From positions 1-37,480 of the forward strand of contig JBPCLB010000068.1 in the NCBI GenBank assembly GCA_051003695.1: a stretch of DNA of 37,480 nucleotides, given 5' to 3'. A program made the position numbers and the translations under genes. This DNA comes from Gaiella sp051003695. Lineage in GTDB: Bacteria; Actinomycetota; Thermoleophilia; Gaiellales; Gaiellaceae. Below, piece after piece: positions 1-7,957 of the stretch. Within the stretch, counting starts at the first letter, position 1. The number at the start of each line of letters is the position of its first letter. The notes beneath the pieces were generated by a model. That model saw nothing but the letters and a program-made list of their open reading frames with translations, was not told where the DNA came from and ran no database searches.

Positions 1-1
1 G

Positions 2-622
2 CTCAAGGGCAAGCCGGCGAACGTGCGTGGGCTCGTCTTCAGGGAGGCGGAGGCTGGGTATCTGGCCGGCGTCGCAGCTGCCACCGTCGCAAAGGGCGGC
101 ACCGTCAGCTCGGTCGGCGGTCAGGCAGTGCCGGCCGTGGTCGCCTTCCTCGCCGGATACAAGGCAGGTGCGACGAAGACAGGCGGCAAGACAAAGGTGC
201 TGTCCGGGTACTCCGAGGACTTCGTCGACCAGGCGAAGTGCAAGGAGCTCGCTCTGAACCAGATCTCCCAGGGCTCGAAGGTCGTGTTCGCGGCCGCGGG
301 TGGCTGCGGGCTCGGCGCGCTCCAGGCGGCGAAGGAAGAGGGCGCTTGGGCGATCGGCGTCGATGCCGACCAGGGTTATCTCGGCGCGCACATCCTCACG
401 AGCGCGACCAAGAAGGTCGACTTTGCGGTCTTCACCACCGCGAGCCAGGTCGTCGAGAACACGTTCAAGGGTGGCACCGACGGCGTCTTCACCGTCAAGA
501 ACGGCGGCGTCGGCTTCGGCAAGGTGAGTACGAAGGCACCGAATCGCTCGGCACTGATCGCGAAGCTCGAGGCGGTCGCAAAGCAGATCGCGGCCGGGAA
601 GATCAAGGCGCCGATCAAGTAA
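2..622 (+). CDS. BMP-family ABC transporter substrate-binding lipoprotein (3' part)
   Basis: C-terminal ~206 residues of a basic membrane protein (BMP/PnrA/Med) family substrate-binding protein; the start lies outside the window and the frame is open from base 2. The stretch FAAAGGCGLGALQAAKE followed by AIGVDADQ is the typical second-lobe ligand-binding region of purine-nucleoside receptors such as PnrA and BmpA. The protein should sit outside the membrane as a lipoprotein and hand nucleosides (inferred substrate) to the permeases encoded downstream. It ends with a Lys-rich tail and a TAA stop. A strong hairpin 25 bp after the stop separates it from the ATPase gene, a usual arrangement for making more receptor than transporter. 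Family assignment is firm; the exact substrate is inferred. Confidence 0.9.
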   Translation, partial: LKGKPANVRGLVFREAEAGYLAGVAAATVAKGGTVSSVGGQAVPAVVAFLAGYKAGATKTGGKTKVLSGYSEDFVDQAKCKELALNQISQGSKVVFAAAGGCGLGALQAAKEEGAWAIGVDADQGYLGAHILTSATKKVDFAVFTTASQVVENTFKGGTDGVFTVKNGGVGFGKVSTKAPNRSALIAKLEAVAKQIAAGKIKAPIK

Positions 623-646
623 GCGGTGCTTCGAACAGGACGCAAG

Positions 647-677
647 CGACGGGCGAGCCTGCGGGGCTCGCCCGTCG
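647..677 (+). terminator. Intercistronic hairpin after the binding-protein gene
   Basis: Perfect 13-bp stem (CGACGGGCGAGCC paired with GGCTCGCCCGTCG) around a 5-nt loop TGCGG, 25 bp after the BMP stop. It lacks a T run, so it may be a partial terminator or an RNA-stabilising 3' end rather than a full intrinsic terminator. Confidence 0.7.
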
Positions 678-718
678 TGTCGTGCCCGTCTCCACACGCG
701 CCGGTACCGCTCGCTCCG

Positions 719-724
719 TAGAAT
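719..724 (+). promoter_or_regulatory. -10 element TAGAAT, leaderless type
   Basis: TAGAAT lies 8 nt before the ATG at 733. No good -35 is visible. The distance predicts transcription starting at or next to the start codon, so the ATPase gene may have its own leaderless transcript. Confidence 0.55.
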
Positions 725-732
725 CGCGCCTC

Positions 733-2313
733 ATGAGCGAGCGCCCGCTTGTCCTCGAGATGCGCAACATCACGAAGCGCTTCCCGGGGACTGTCGCGAA
801 CGACGACGTCAGCTTCGACCTTCGCAAGGGCGAGGTGCACGCACTGCTCGGTGAGAACGGCGCAGGCAAGTCGACGCTGATGAACATCCTCTACGGGCTG
901 TACCACCCTGACGAGGGCGAGATCCGGATCAACGGGAAGGCCGTGAGGCTCGGCTCTCCGGACGCGGCGATCGCCGCCGGTGTCGGGATGGTGCACCAGC
1001 ACTTCATGCTGATCCCGGTGATGACCGTGGCCGAGAACATCGTGCTTGCCGCGGAGCCGACCCACACCGGGGTGCTGCTCGATTTCGGCGAAGCGGAGAG
1101 GCGCGTCCGGGAGCTCTCCGAGCGCTTTGCCCTCGCGGTCGATCCCCGCTCGCGCATCGAGGACATCACAGTGGGTCAGCAGCAGCGCGTCGAGATCCTG
1201 AAGGCGCTCTACCGCAACGCGGAGATCCTGGCGCTCGACGAGCCGACGGCCGTGCTGACACCGCAGGAGGCGCGCGAGCTCTTCGAGATCGTGCGCGGGC
1301 TGACCGCGCAAGGCACCTCGATCATCTTCATCAGCCACAAGCTCAACGAGGTCGCGGAGATCGCCGATCGGATCACCGTGCTCCGGCGCGGGAAGCTGAT
1401 CGAGACGCTGCCGGCCGAGGGCGCAACCGAGGCCAGCCTTGCGCGACTGATGGTGGGCAGGGACGTGTTGCTCCGCGTGGACAAGACGCACTCGCGCCCA
1501 ACCGAGGCGTTGCTCACCGTCGACGAGTTGCACGTCGTCGACGAACGTGGCATCGAGCAGGTCAAGGGCGTCTCGTTCGAGCTCAGGGCGGGTGAGATCG
1601 TGGGCATCGCCGGGATCGACGGCAACGGTCAGAGCGAGCTGATCGACGCGATGACAGGTCTCCGCAAGCCGGCGAGCGGCACAGTGACCGTTGCGGGCGA
1701 CGACGTCACGACGGCGGGTGTGCAGGAGCACTTCGAGGCGGGTCTCGGTCACGTGCCCGAGGACCGGCAGCGCCGGGGGCTCGTGCTCGAGTTCTCGATC
1801 GCGGAGAACATGGCGGTGCACGACTATCGCAGCGCGCCCGACTCGCGATTCGGCTGGCTCTTTCCAAGGCGTCTGGTGGAGCGGGCGGCGCGGCTGATCA
1901 AGGAGTTCGACGTGCGGGGTGGAGGGGCGCGGACGCGGGCGGGCGGACTCTCGGGCGGGAACCAGCAGAAGGTCGTGCTCGCACGCGAGATCGATCGCAA
2001 CCCGCGGGTGCTGATCGCCGCCCAGCCGACGCGCGGGCTCGACGTCGGGGCGATCGAGTTTGTCCATCGGCGACTCGTCGAGGAGCGGGACGAGGGCCGT
2101 GGCGTCCTCCTCGTCTCGCTCGAGCTCGAGGAGATCCTCTCGCTCTCCGACCGGATCCTCGTGATGTACGAGGGCGAGCTCGTCGGCGAGTTCCCGCCGA
2201 CCGTGACCGAGGAGGAGCTCGGCGTCGCCATGACCGGTGGCGGACGCAATGCGGGGAAAACGATGTTGCCCCCGCGAGCCCCCCTCTCGCCGAGTCCTGG
2301 AGTCGAGCGATGA
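733..2313 (+). CDS. Nucleoside/simple-sugar ABC transporter ATPase (two ATP-binding domains)
   Basis: 526-residue double ATPase of the RbsA/NupA (YufO) type that powers import through the two permeases downstream. Domain 1 has Walker A GENGAGKST (residues 40-48) and signature VGQQQRVEI. Domain 2 has the degenerate P-loop GIDGNGQSE and the signature LSGGNQQK, a normal asymmetry in this family. The frame is open upstream to 238, but the ATG at 733 is chosen because homology begins there and a TAGAAT -10 sits 8 nt before it. The natural C-terminus of the family lies near MTGGGR; the last ~20 residues (NAGKTMLPPRAPLS and on) are encoded by a repeat element also found at 29733, so the tail is probably an acquired extension. 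Confidence 0.93.
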   Translation: MSERPLVLEMRNITKRFPGTVANDDVSFDLRKGEVHALLGENGAGKSTLMNILYGLYHPDEGEIRINGKAVRLGSPDAAIAAGVGMVHQHFMLIPVMTVAENIVLAAEPTHTGVLLDFGEAERRVRELSERFALAVDPRSRIEDITVGQQQRVEILKALYRNAEILALDEPTAVLTPQEARELFEIVRGLTAQGTSIIFISHKLNEVAEIADRITVLRRGKLIETLPAEGATEASLARLMVGRDVLLRVDKTHSRPTEALLTVDELHVVDERGIEQVKGVSFELRAGEIVGIAGIDGNGQSELIDAMTGLRKPASGTVTVAGDDVTTAGVQEHFEAGLGHVPEDRQRRGLVLEFSIAENMAVHDYRSAPDSRFGWLFPRRLVERAARLIKEFDVRGGGARTRAGGLSGGNQQKVVLAREIDRNPRVLIAAQPTRGLDVGAIEFVHRRLVEERDEGRGVLLVSLELEEILSLSDRILVMYEGELVGEFPPTVTEEELGVAMTGGGRNAGKTMLPPRAPLSPSPGVER

Positions 2314-2346
2314 CCAGCCCTCTCGGCCGAGTGAATCGGCCTTCGG
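2251..2346 (+). repeat. Two-hairpin dispersed repeat, copy A
   Basis: 96-nt element that aligns without gaps to 29733-29828. Hairpin I (2251-2275) has a 6-bp outer stem GCGGGG/CCCCGC and a 3-bp inner stem; it is followed by GAG and six C. Hairpin II (2325-2341) is GGCCGA, loop GTGAA, TCGGCC, followed by TTCGG. The start-to-start distance of the two hairpins is 74 nt in both copies. Paired bases differ between copies in a compensatory way (C-G against T-A in hairpin I, C-G against G-C in hairpin II). This copy overlaps the 3' end of the ATPase gene and ends 67 bp before the permease ATG. It could be a REP/MITE-like element or a structured RNA element. Confidence 0.7.
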
Positions 2347-2413
2347 GCGCGACGAGGCGGGAGATCGACGTCTACACCGGGTGTTTCTCCTCGGTGATCC
2401 AGCGGTCGGGCGG

Positions 2414-3670
2414 ATGACGACGACGCCGGCCGCCCCTGGCGTCGACCCGTCGGGCCTCGGGCCGGAGACGCGACCGTCGTTCGTCGAGCGCTACGGGATC
2501 TCGCAGCGCGCCGAGGGGCTGGCCGCCCCGCTGATCACGACGGTGCTCGCGTTCCTCGTGGGTGGGCTCGTCGTCCTCGTCACGACCGGCAAGAACCCGC
2601 TCACCACCTACAAGGCGATCTTCGAGGGCGCGGGGTTCTCGTGGTTCTTCGATGTCGGCTCGAACCGCGTCGGGTTGCCGTTCAGCGACACGACCGTGTG
2701 GTTCCCGTGGAACGTGAGCGACGCCGAGTCGGTCGCGGCGGCAAACCTCCAGCAGACGCTGATCGTGACGACGACTCTGATCCTCACCGGCCTCGCGGTC
2801 GCCTTCGCGTTCCGCTGCGGCATGTTCAACATCGGCGGCCAGGGTCAGTACCTCGTGGGCAGCATCTGGGCGGTCTGGGTCGGCTCGTCGTTCTCCGGGC
2901 TGAACCCCTTCCTCCACATCGTGCTCGCGATCGCCGTCGCGACGCTCGCGGGAGCGGTGTGGGCGGGGATCGCAGGTTTTCTCAAGGCGACCGTCGGCGC
3001 CCACGAGGTGATCACCACGATCATGCTCAACTGGGTCGCGATCTGGGTCGGGTCGTTTCTCTTCGGCCTCGGCGGTCCGCTGCAAAACGACACGCAGACA
3101 TCGGTACCGATCTCGAACGACATCGTGGAGAACGCGTTCCTGCCGGTGTTCTGGGGCGACGCGCTACTGCAGGGACTCCACGTCGGCCTCTTTCTCGCGA
3201 TCGCCGCCCTCGTCGTGTACTGGGGCGTGCTCAACCGGACGACGCTCGGCTACGGCGTCCGCGCGGTCGGGTTCAACCCGGAGGCGGCGCGCTACGGCGG
3301 GATCGGCGTCGCCCGCAACTACTTCCTCGCGATGGCGATCTCCGGCGCCTTCGCCGGTCTTGCCGGGGCAATCGACATCCTCGGCTGGCAACATCGGCTT
3401 TCGACGAGCGACGTCCAGACGAGCGTGCTCGGCTTCACCGGGATCGCCGTGGCACTGCTCGGCCGGAACACCGCCGTCGGCGTCTTTCTCGCCGCGCTGC
3501 TCTTCGGCGCCCTCGTGACCGGAACCTCGACCCGGAACCTCGATCCCGAGATCTTCCAGCCGGAGCTGGCATCCAACCTGACGTTGTTGATCCAGGGCCT
3601 CGTCGTGCTCTTCGTGGGTGCCGACATCATCGTGCTCTGGCTTCTCCGTCGCGCCCGAGGCCACCGGTGA
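2414..3670 (+). CDS. Nucleoside-type ABC transporter permease 1
   Basis: 418-residue integral membrane permease of the branched-chain/ribose/nucleoside permease family (YufP/NupB-like). After a hydrophilic N-terminus of about 45 residues come roughly ten hydrophobic segments, the first being LITTVLAFLVGGLVVLV. Conserved loop GCGMFNIGGQGQY-like sequence (here RCGMFNIGGQGQYLVG) and the cytoplasmic coupling region ...RAVGFNPEAARYGGI are recognisable. ATG 2414 is the first good start; a GTG at 2381 in the same frame would add 11 residues, and neither has a strong ribosome-binding site. The gene lies 100 bp after the ATPase stop, with the second hairpin of the repeat element between, and overlaps the next permease by 4 bp. 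Confidence 0.9.
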   Translation: MTTTPAAPGVDPSGLGPETRPSFVERYGISQRAEGLAAPLITTVLAFLVGGLVVLVTTGKNPLTTYKAIFEGAGFSWFFDVGSNRVGLPFSDTTVWFPWNVSDAESVAAANLQQTLIVTTTLILTGLAVAFAFRCGMFNIGGQGQYLVGSIWAVWVGSSFSGLNPFLHIVLAIAVATLAGAVWAGIAGFLKATVGAHEVITTIMLNWVAIWVGSFLFGLGGPLQNDTQTSVPISNDIVENAFLPVFWGDALLQGLHVGLFLAIAALVVYWGVLNRTTLGYGVRAVGFNPEAARYGGIGVARNYFLAMAISGAFAGLAGAIDILGWQHRLSTSDVQTSVLGFTGIAVALLGRNTAVGVFLAALLFGALVTGTSTRNLDPEIFQPELASNLTLLIQGLVVLFVGADIIVLWLLRRARGHR

Positions 3671-4869
3671 CGAGCATCGCGCTGCCCGCAACGTTCCGAT
3701 CGGCTCAGGGGTTGAAGCGCCTCGCGTGGATCGGGATCGCGGTCGGCCTCGCCGCCGCATGGGTGGCGCTGCCGCCGGTCGCGGCCCGCACGTGGGTGCC
3801 GAGCCTCGTGCTCGGGCTCGTCGCCATCGCCGTGGGCGCCTCGGTCGTCGTTCGCGGCGAGCGCCGCTTCGGCTGGTTCGCGATTGTCGCCGGTGTGTTC
3901 GGCTTCGGGCTCGCTCTGCTGGCGACGTTTTCCGGCCTGGGGAAGCTCGAGAGCGTCGTCGTCTGGTCGGCGCTCTTCGCCGCGATGCTTCGCTTTGCCA
4001 CGCCCCTCGTCTTCGCGTCGCTCGGCGGGCTCTTCTCCGAACGGGCCGGTGTCGTCAACATCGGCCTCGAGGGAATGATGCTGATGGGCGCGTTCTTCGG
4101 GATCATGGGCGCCGACAAGACCGATTCGTGGTGGTTGGGCCTGCTGATCGGGATCGCGGCCGGGGCGGGGGCGGGGCTCGTGCATGCATTCTTCGCGATC
4201 CACCTGCAGGCCGATCAGATCGTCGGAGGCACGGCGATCAACTTCCTTGCGGTCGGGCTCACCGGCTACCTCTTCATCGACATCTACGGAACGGAGGGAA
4301 CCCCGAGCGACATTCCCAGCATCCCTGACGTGCGCCTCGGGCTCATCGAGGGCGTGCCCTTCTTCGGTGCGATCTTCGACCAGCTCAACCTGATGATCTG
4401 GGTCGCGATCGTGCTCGTGCCGCTCACGTGGCTCGTGATCTTCCGAACCCCGATCGGCCTGCGCATCCGAGCGTGCGGAGAGCACCCACGCGCAGCCGAC
4501 ACGGTCGGGATCGATGTCTACGCGATTCGGTACGGCGCGGTCGTCTTGTCGGGCATGCTCGCAGCCGCGGGTGGCGCGTATCTCTCGATCGGGTTCGTCA
4601 ACTCGTTCAACGAGAACATGACCGCGGGTCGAGGATTCATCGCGCTGGCGGCACTGATCTTCGGCAACTGGCGACCTGTCGGAGCCGCGGCCGCATGTCT
4701 CCTCTTCGGCTTCTCGAGCGCGCTCGCTCAGCGCTTGCCCGAGTACTCGCAATCTGCGTCCGTGCTCTTTCAGGCGCTCCCGTACGTGCTCACGCTCATC
4801 GCCGTTGCCGGTGTGATCGGCCGGTCGATCCCACCTGCGGCGGTTGGCCGTCCATACCGTAAGCAATAG
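3667..4869 (+). CDS. Nucleoside-type ABC transporter permease 2
   Basis: 400-residue partner permease (YufQ/NupC-like) that forms the membrane channel with the preceding protein. Its GTG start overlaps the previous stop (GTGA). It opens with extra hydrophobic segments and then the conserved core TPLVFASLGGLFSERAGVVN and GLEGMMLMGAFFG, ending with a conserved ...GRGFIALAALIFGNWRP region typical of these permeases. Operon position and translational overlap make co-production with permease 1 very likely. A 26-bp overlap joins it to the next small gene. Confidence 0.9.
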   Translation: MTSIALPATFRSAQGLKRLAWIGIAVGLAAAWVALPPVAARTWVPSLVLGLVAIAVGASVVVRGERRFGWFAIVAGVFGFGLALLATFSGLGKLESVVVWSALFAAMLRFATPLVFASLGGLFSERAGVVNIGLEGMMLMGAFFGIMGADKTDSWWLGLLIGIAAGAGAGLVHAFFAIHLQADQIVGGTAINFLAVGLTGYLFIDIYGTEGTPSDIPSIPDVRLGLIEGVPFFGAIFDQLNLMIWVAIVLVPLTWLVIFRTPIGLRIRACGEHPRAADTVGIDVYAIRYGAVVLSGMLAAAGGAYLSIGFVNSFNENMTAGRGFIALAALIFGNWRPVGAAAACLLFGFSSALAQRLPEYSQSASVLFQALPYVLTLIAVAGVIGRSIPPAAVGRPYRKQ

Positions 4870-5209
4870 CGTTTCGGCGGGTCGGCGCAGCCGCGGCGTC
4901 GGATCGATCGTGCTCGGTCTGCTCGCGAGCGCGACGATGCCCGTGGCGATCTATGCGACGCGATACTCGGAGTCGTACGAGTTGCTGCAGGCGGGTTTCG
5001 CGATCCCGCTTGCGCTTGCGCTCGGTGGCGGCGCCCTCGTTGCGGCACGGTCCGCGCGGCGGCGGAACTCCCTCCGGCTCGAGCTCGGCGGGCGGGCGCG
5101 CGGGCCACGGCTCGGGGCTGCGCTAGGTGTGCTGGGTATCGCGCTCGCGTCGTCGGCGCTCGTCGCGGTGTGCGTCTACGGCGTGCTCACGTATCTCGGC
5201 GAGCGGTAG
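4844..5209 (+). CDS. Small membrane protein, function unknown
   Basis: 121-residue protein, not recognised. Three hydrophobic segments are visible at about residues 21-39, 47-67 and 90-117, separated by an Arg-rich loop (VAARSARRRNS) that should be cytoplasmic. The start is a TTG inside the last codons of permease 2; no better in-frame start exists except a GTG at 4910 that would remove the first 22 residues. The overlap suggests translational coupling to the transporter operon. Its role is not evident; it could equally be an accessory envelope protein unrelated to transport. Confidence 0.65.
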   Translation: MAVHTVSNSVSAGRRSRGVGSIVLGLLASATMPVAIYATRYSESYELLQAGFAIPLALALGGGALVAARSARRRNSLRLELGGRARGPRLGAALGVLGIALASSALVAVCVYGVLTYLGER

Positions 5210-5384
5210 GCGACCGATCCGGTGGCGGAACGCTCGGTCTCGCGAATCCCCGACGCGAGCGAGGCACGCCTCCCCCTACGTGCGAGGCTGGAATGTGGTT
5301 TCCGGCCGGGCACCGCGCCGCGCTATGAGTCTGCCCGCCGTCGGGCTCAGCCCCCACGGATTCTGACGGAGCGGAGAGAGCAGC

Positions 5385-5414
5385 GATCGGGCTTACGCCC
5401 GATCCGTCTACACT
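5385..5414 (+). promoter_or_regulatory. Inverted repeat plus -10 TACACT before the HTH gene
   Basis: Perfect 8-bp inverted repeat GATCGGGC-TTAC-GCCCGATC at 5385-5404, followed at 5409-5414 by TACACT, 8 nt before the ATG at 5423. The palindrome covers the place where a -35 would lie, so it may be an operator, possibly for the HTH protein itself (inference). The preceding 170 bp (5210-5384) show nothing else recognisable. Confidence 0.45.
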
Positions 5415-5422
5415 GCCGGGCA

Positions 5423-6124
5423 ATGTTCGAGATTGGATCGAGCCTACGCGAGGCGCGGACGCGTCAGGGCCTCGACTTCGAGGAGATGGAGGTTCGCACG
5501 AAGATTCGTGCGAAATACCTGCGCCACCTCGAGGAAGAGCGCTTCGACCAGCTTCCGGGACACACGTATACCAAGGGATTCCTGCGCGTCTACGCGAACG
5601 GGCTCGGTCTCGACGGTGGTCTCTACGTCGACGAGTACAACTCCCGCTTCGTCGGCGTGGAGGACGAGCTCCAGCCGCGCCTGCCGCGCTCTCGACCGCC
5701 GGAGCCGCGACGGAGACGGCAGTCGCGCGAGTCCCGGACCGTCGGGATCGCTCTGGTCGCGATCGTCGTCACGACCGCGCTCGTGATCGTCGCGTGGCGC
5801 TTCGGCGGGCCCGATGCCCCCCAGGTGCAGGGAGTCAACGCGACTCCACAGGTCACGCGGGGGCCGCTGAGGACGGTGCCGATCAAGATCTCGGTGCGCG
5901 CGGCGAAGGGCTCGTCGTTTCTCGAGGTTCGAACCGGCAAACGACTCGGCCAGGCGCTCTACCTGGGCACGCTCGAGCGGGGCGACGTGCAGGTGTTCCG
6001 CGGGAAGATCCTGTACCTCGCGATCGAGAAGCCCGGGAACGTCATCTTGTCGCAGAACGGTCGGCGTGTCTCGATTCCAAGGGCGGGCGAGTTGACACTA
6101 GGGGGACAGGCGAGCGCACGTTGA
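5423..6124 (+). CDS. RodZ-like membrane protein with Xre-type HTH
   Basis: 233 residues. An N-terminal helix-turn-helix of the HTH_25 type (residues ~3-70; SLREARTRQGLDFEEMEVRT then KIRAKYLRHLEEE and the hallmark LPGHTYTKGFLRVYANGLGL) is followed by a basic linker, one membrane segment (~107-126, VGIALVAIVVTTALVIVAW) and an extracellular DUF4115-like domain (~145-233). This is the architecture of RodZ and its actinobacterial relatives, which link the cytoskeleton or cell-wall machinery to the membrane. Start ATG 5423 has a leaderless-type -10. Its stop overlaps the TTG start of cinA by 4 bp. In actinobacteria this kind of gene is commonly found near cinA, pgsA and recA, as here. Confidence 0.85.
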   Translation: MFEIGSSLREARTRQGLDFEEMEVRTKIRAKYLRHLEEERFDQLPGHTYTKGFLRVYANGLGLDGGLYVDEYNSRFVGVEDELQPRLPRSRPPEPRRRRQSRESRTVGIALVAIVVTTALVIVAWRFGGPDAPQVQGVNATPQVTRGPLRTVPIKISVRAAKGSSFLEVRTGKRLGQALYLGTLERGDVQVFRGKILYLAIEKPGNVILSQNGRRVSIPRAGELTLGGQASAR

Positions 6125-7377
6125 CGCGACCCCGCGCGGTCGTAATCGCGACGGGAACCGAGCTGGTGCGTGGCGAGCGCACCGATCTGAACGGGCCGTT
6201 CTACGCGCGGGAGACACTTGCACTCGGTCTGCAGCCGGCCCGGATGATCATCGTCGGAGACGATCCTGTCGAGCTGGAGCGCGCGTTGCAGGAGGGCTTC
6301 GAAGCCGACGTCTGTCTCGTCTCGGGCGGGCTCGGCCCGACACACGACGATCGTACGGTCGAGTTCGTCGCAAAGGTGGCCGGTCGCCCGCTCGTCGTCG
6401 ACCCGGAGCTCCGCACGACGATCGAGACCGTCTCGCGTCTGATCGCAGATCGCCTCGGCCGCCCCTATGCCGACTTCGTCGAGGGCGTCACCAAGCAGGC
6501 GACGGTTCCGCAGGGATCGATCTCGCTGGGACTCGCCGGCACCGCGCCGGGTCTGGTGCTCGACACCGGTCGCTGCGTCTTCGTCGTGCTTCCCGGCCCT
6601 CCGAGCGAGCTGCGGCGCCTGTGGCCGAGGGCCCTCGAGGCCGAGCCCGTCCGCGCAGTCCTCGCACGCACGCAGGCGCCGACGCGCCGTGTGTTGCGCT
6701 TCTACGGGGTGAGCGAGTCGGCGGTCGCACGCGCGCTCGTCGAGGCCGGCGGCGACGGGGACGGGGTGGAGGCGACGATCTGCGCCAGGGAGTTCGAGAT
6801 CCACGTCGACGTGGTGGCGGAGCCCGGGGCCGAGGTACGGGCTGCGTCGGTTGTCGCAGGACTCCGCGACCCGCTGGAGCGGTACCTCTTCACCGACGAC
6901 GAGCGAGCGATCGAGGAGCTCGTGATCGGCCTCTGCCGCGAGCGGGGCCTCTCGCTGGTGACTGCTGAGTCGTGCACGGGGGGGATGATCGCAGCACGCT
7001 TGACCAACGTTCCCGGAGCGAGCGAGGTGGTGCTCGGCGGTATCGTCGCGTACGCGGATGCGGTCAAGGAGCGGGAGCTCGGGGTTCCCGCCGCGACCCT
7101 GCGCGCGCACGGCGCGGTCTCGGCCGAGGTAGCTGCCGCGATGGCCTTGGGCGCGGCGGAGCGATTCGGCGCCGATGTCGCGGTCTCCGTGACGGGCGTC
7201 GCCGGGCCGGGTGGAGGGTCGCCGGAGAAACCCGTCGGTCTGGTCTTCATCCACGTCTCCGCACCAGGCTCGGTGGAGGTGCAGCGCTTCGAGCTGCCCG
7301 GCGACCGCGACTGGATCAGAGCGCGTGCGACCGTCGCAGCGCTGCATCTCGTCAGACGCGCGCTGTCGCAGAGTTGA
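6121..7377 (+). CDS. cinA: CinA: competence/damage-inducible protein (MoCF domain + NMN amidohydrolase domain)
   Basis: 418 residues, the normal full length. The N-terminal molybdopterin-binding-like (COG1058) domain begins AVVIATGTELVRGERTDLNG and contains SGGLGPTHDDRT, linked to ADP-ribose pyrophosphatase activity. The C-terminal amidase domain (from ~residue 265) contains VTAESCTGGMIAARLTNVPG and SVTGVAGPGGGSPEKPVG, the signature of the nicotinamide mononucleotide deamidase PncC/CinA. The start is TTG at 6121 overlapping the previous TGA; homology begins right there. It helps recycle pyridine nucleotides and is commonly cotranscribed with recA. Confidence 0.95.
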   Translation: MTRPRAVVIATGTELVRGERTDLNGPFYARETLALGLQPARMIIVGDDPVELERALQEGFEADVCLVSGGLGPTHDDRTVEFVAKVAGRPLVVDPELRTTIETVSRLIADRLGRPYADFVEGVTKQATVPQGSISLGLAGTAPGLVLDTGRCVFVVLPGPPSELRRLWPRALEAEPVRAVLARTQAPTRRVLRFYGVSESAVARALVEAGGDGDGVEATICAREFEIHVDVVAEPGAEVRAASVVAGLRDPLERYLFTDDERAIEELVIGLCRERGLSLVTAESCTGGMIAARLTNVPGASEVVLGGIVAYADAVKERELGVPAATLRAHGAVSAEVAAAMALGAAERFGADVAVSVTGVAGPGGGSPEKPVGLVFIHVSAPGSVEVQRFELPGDRDWIRARATVAALHLVRRALSQS

Positions 7378-7399
7378 CACGAAGACGGCACGAAGTCGT

Positions 7400-7957
7400 G
7401 TGATCGCGCGCGATACGGTCGCGAGAGATGATCCACTTCGAGTGTTCCTCGCGCTCCGCCTTCCGGAGACGGCGCTCGACTCGCTCGCGCGCTGGCAACA
7501 GGAGCAGCTCAGCGGAGGGCGCATCGTGCCACGCGAGCAGCTGCATCTCACGCTCGCATTTCTCGGGGCAACGCCGCGATGCGCGCTCGGTGAGGTGTAC
7601 ACCGCTCTGGAGAGGGCGGCGTCCGTCGCGGGCCCGATCGAGCTGGCACCCCTCGGTTGGCGGGAGACACGCAGCGTCGGCATGCTCGTGCTGGCCGAAG
7701 ACCGCGCAGCGCGGGAGCTCGCCGACGATCTCGCCGGGCGACTGGAAGCGTTCGGTCGCTACCGGCGCGAGCGACGACCGTGGCTTCCGCACGTCACGGT
7801 CTTGCGCTTCCGCGAGCGGCCGCGCCTGGCACCCATGCTGCCGCCGATGGGAACATTCGTTCCGTCCGACGCTGCTGCTTTCCTTTCCCGACTTCACCCC
7901 TCCGGGGCTCGCTACGAGATTCTCCACACGACACCGCTAGGAGGAACGACCCGATGA
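7400..7957 (+). CDS. thpR: RNA 2',3'-cyclic phosphodiesterase (2'-5' RNA ligase family)
   Basis: 185 residues with the two HxTx catalytic motifs of the 2H phosphoesterase family, HLTL (in EQLHLTLAFLG) and HVTV (in WLPHVTVLRF), and the usual FLALRLPE N-terminus. It hydrolyses 2',3'-cyclic phosphate RNA ends. GTG 7400 is taken as start; GTG 7442, directly before FLAL, is an equally possible start. The gene overlaps recA by ATGA and its coding region carries the LexA-type box and the recA ribosome-binding site AGGAGG (7939-7944). Confidence 0.88.
   Translation: MIARDTVARDDPLRVFLALRLPETALDSLARWQQEQLSGGRIVPREQLHLTLAFLGATPRCALGEVYTALERAASVAGPIELAPLGWRETRSVGMLVLAEDRAARELADDLAGRLEAFGRYRRERRPWLPHVTVLRFRERPRLAPMLPPMGTFVPSDAAAFLSRLHPSGARYEILHTTPLGGTTR
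7850..7863 (+). promoter_or_regulatory. LexA (SOS) box inside thpR, upstream of recA
   Basis: GGAACATTCGTTCC fits the Gram-positive/actinobacterial LexA operator core GAAC-N4-GTTC exactly, with an extra G-C flanking pair. It lies in the thpR coding sequence with 90 bp between it and the recA ATG. The position suggests that recA-recX can be induced from an internal promoter independent of cinA-thpR. A matching -10 was not clearly identified. Confidence 0.65.

Noticed and set aside
238..732. N-terminal extension of the ABC ATPase frame back to 238
   Set aside because: It runs through the binding-protein gene and the hairpin at 647, and is Arg-rich nonsense; homology starts at 733.
3319..4866. 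515-codon minus-strand open frame opposite permease 2
   Set aside because: Same high-GC shadow effect; low-complexity charged sequence and no homology.
7428..7940. ATG 8 nt after TACGGT (7414-7419) as a leaderless gene
   Set aside because: This ATG is out of frame with thpR and opens an Arg/Ser-rich shadow frame; the real coding frame has the HxTx motifs.
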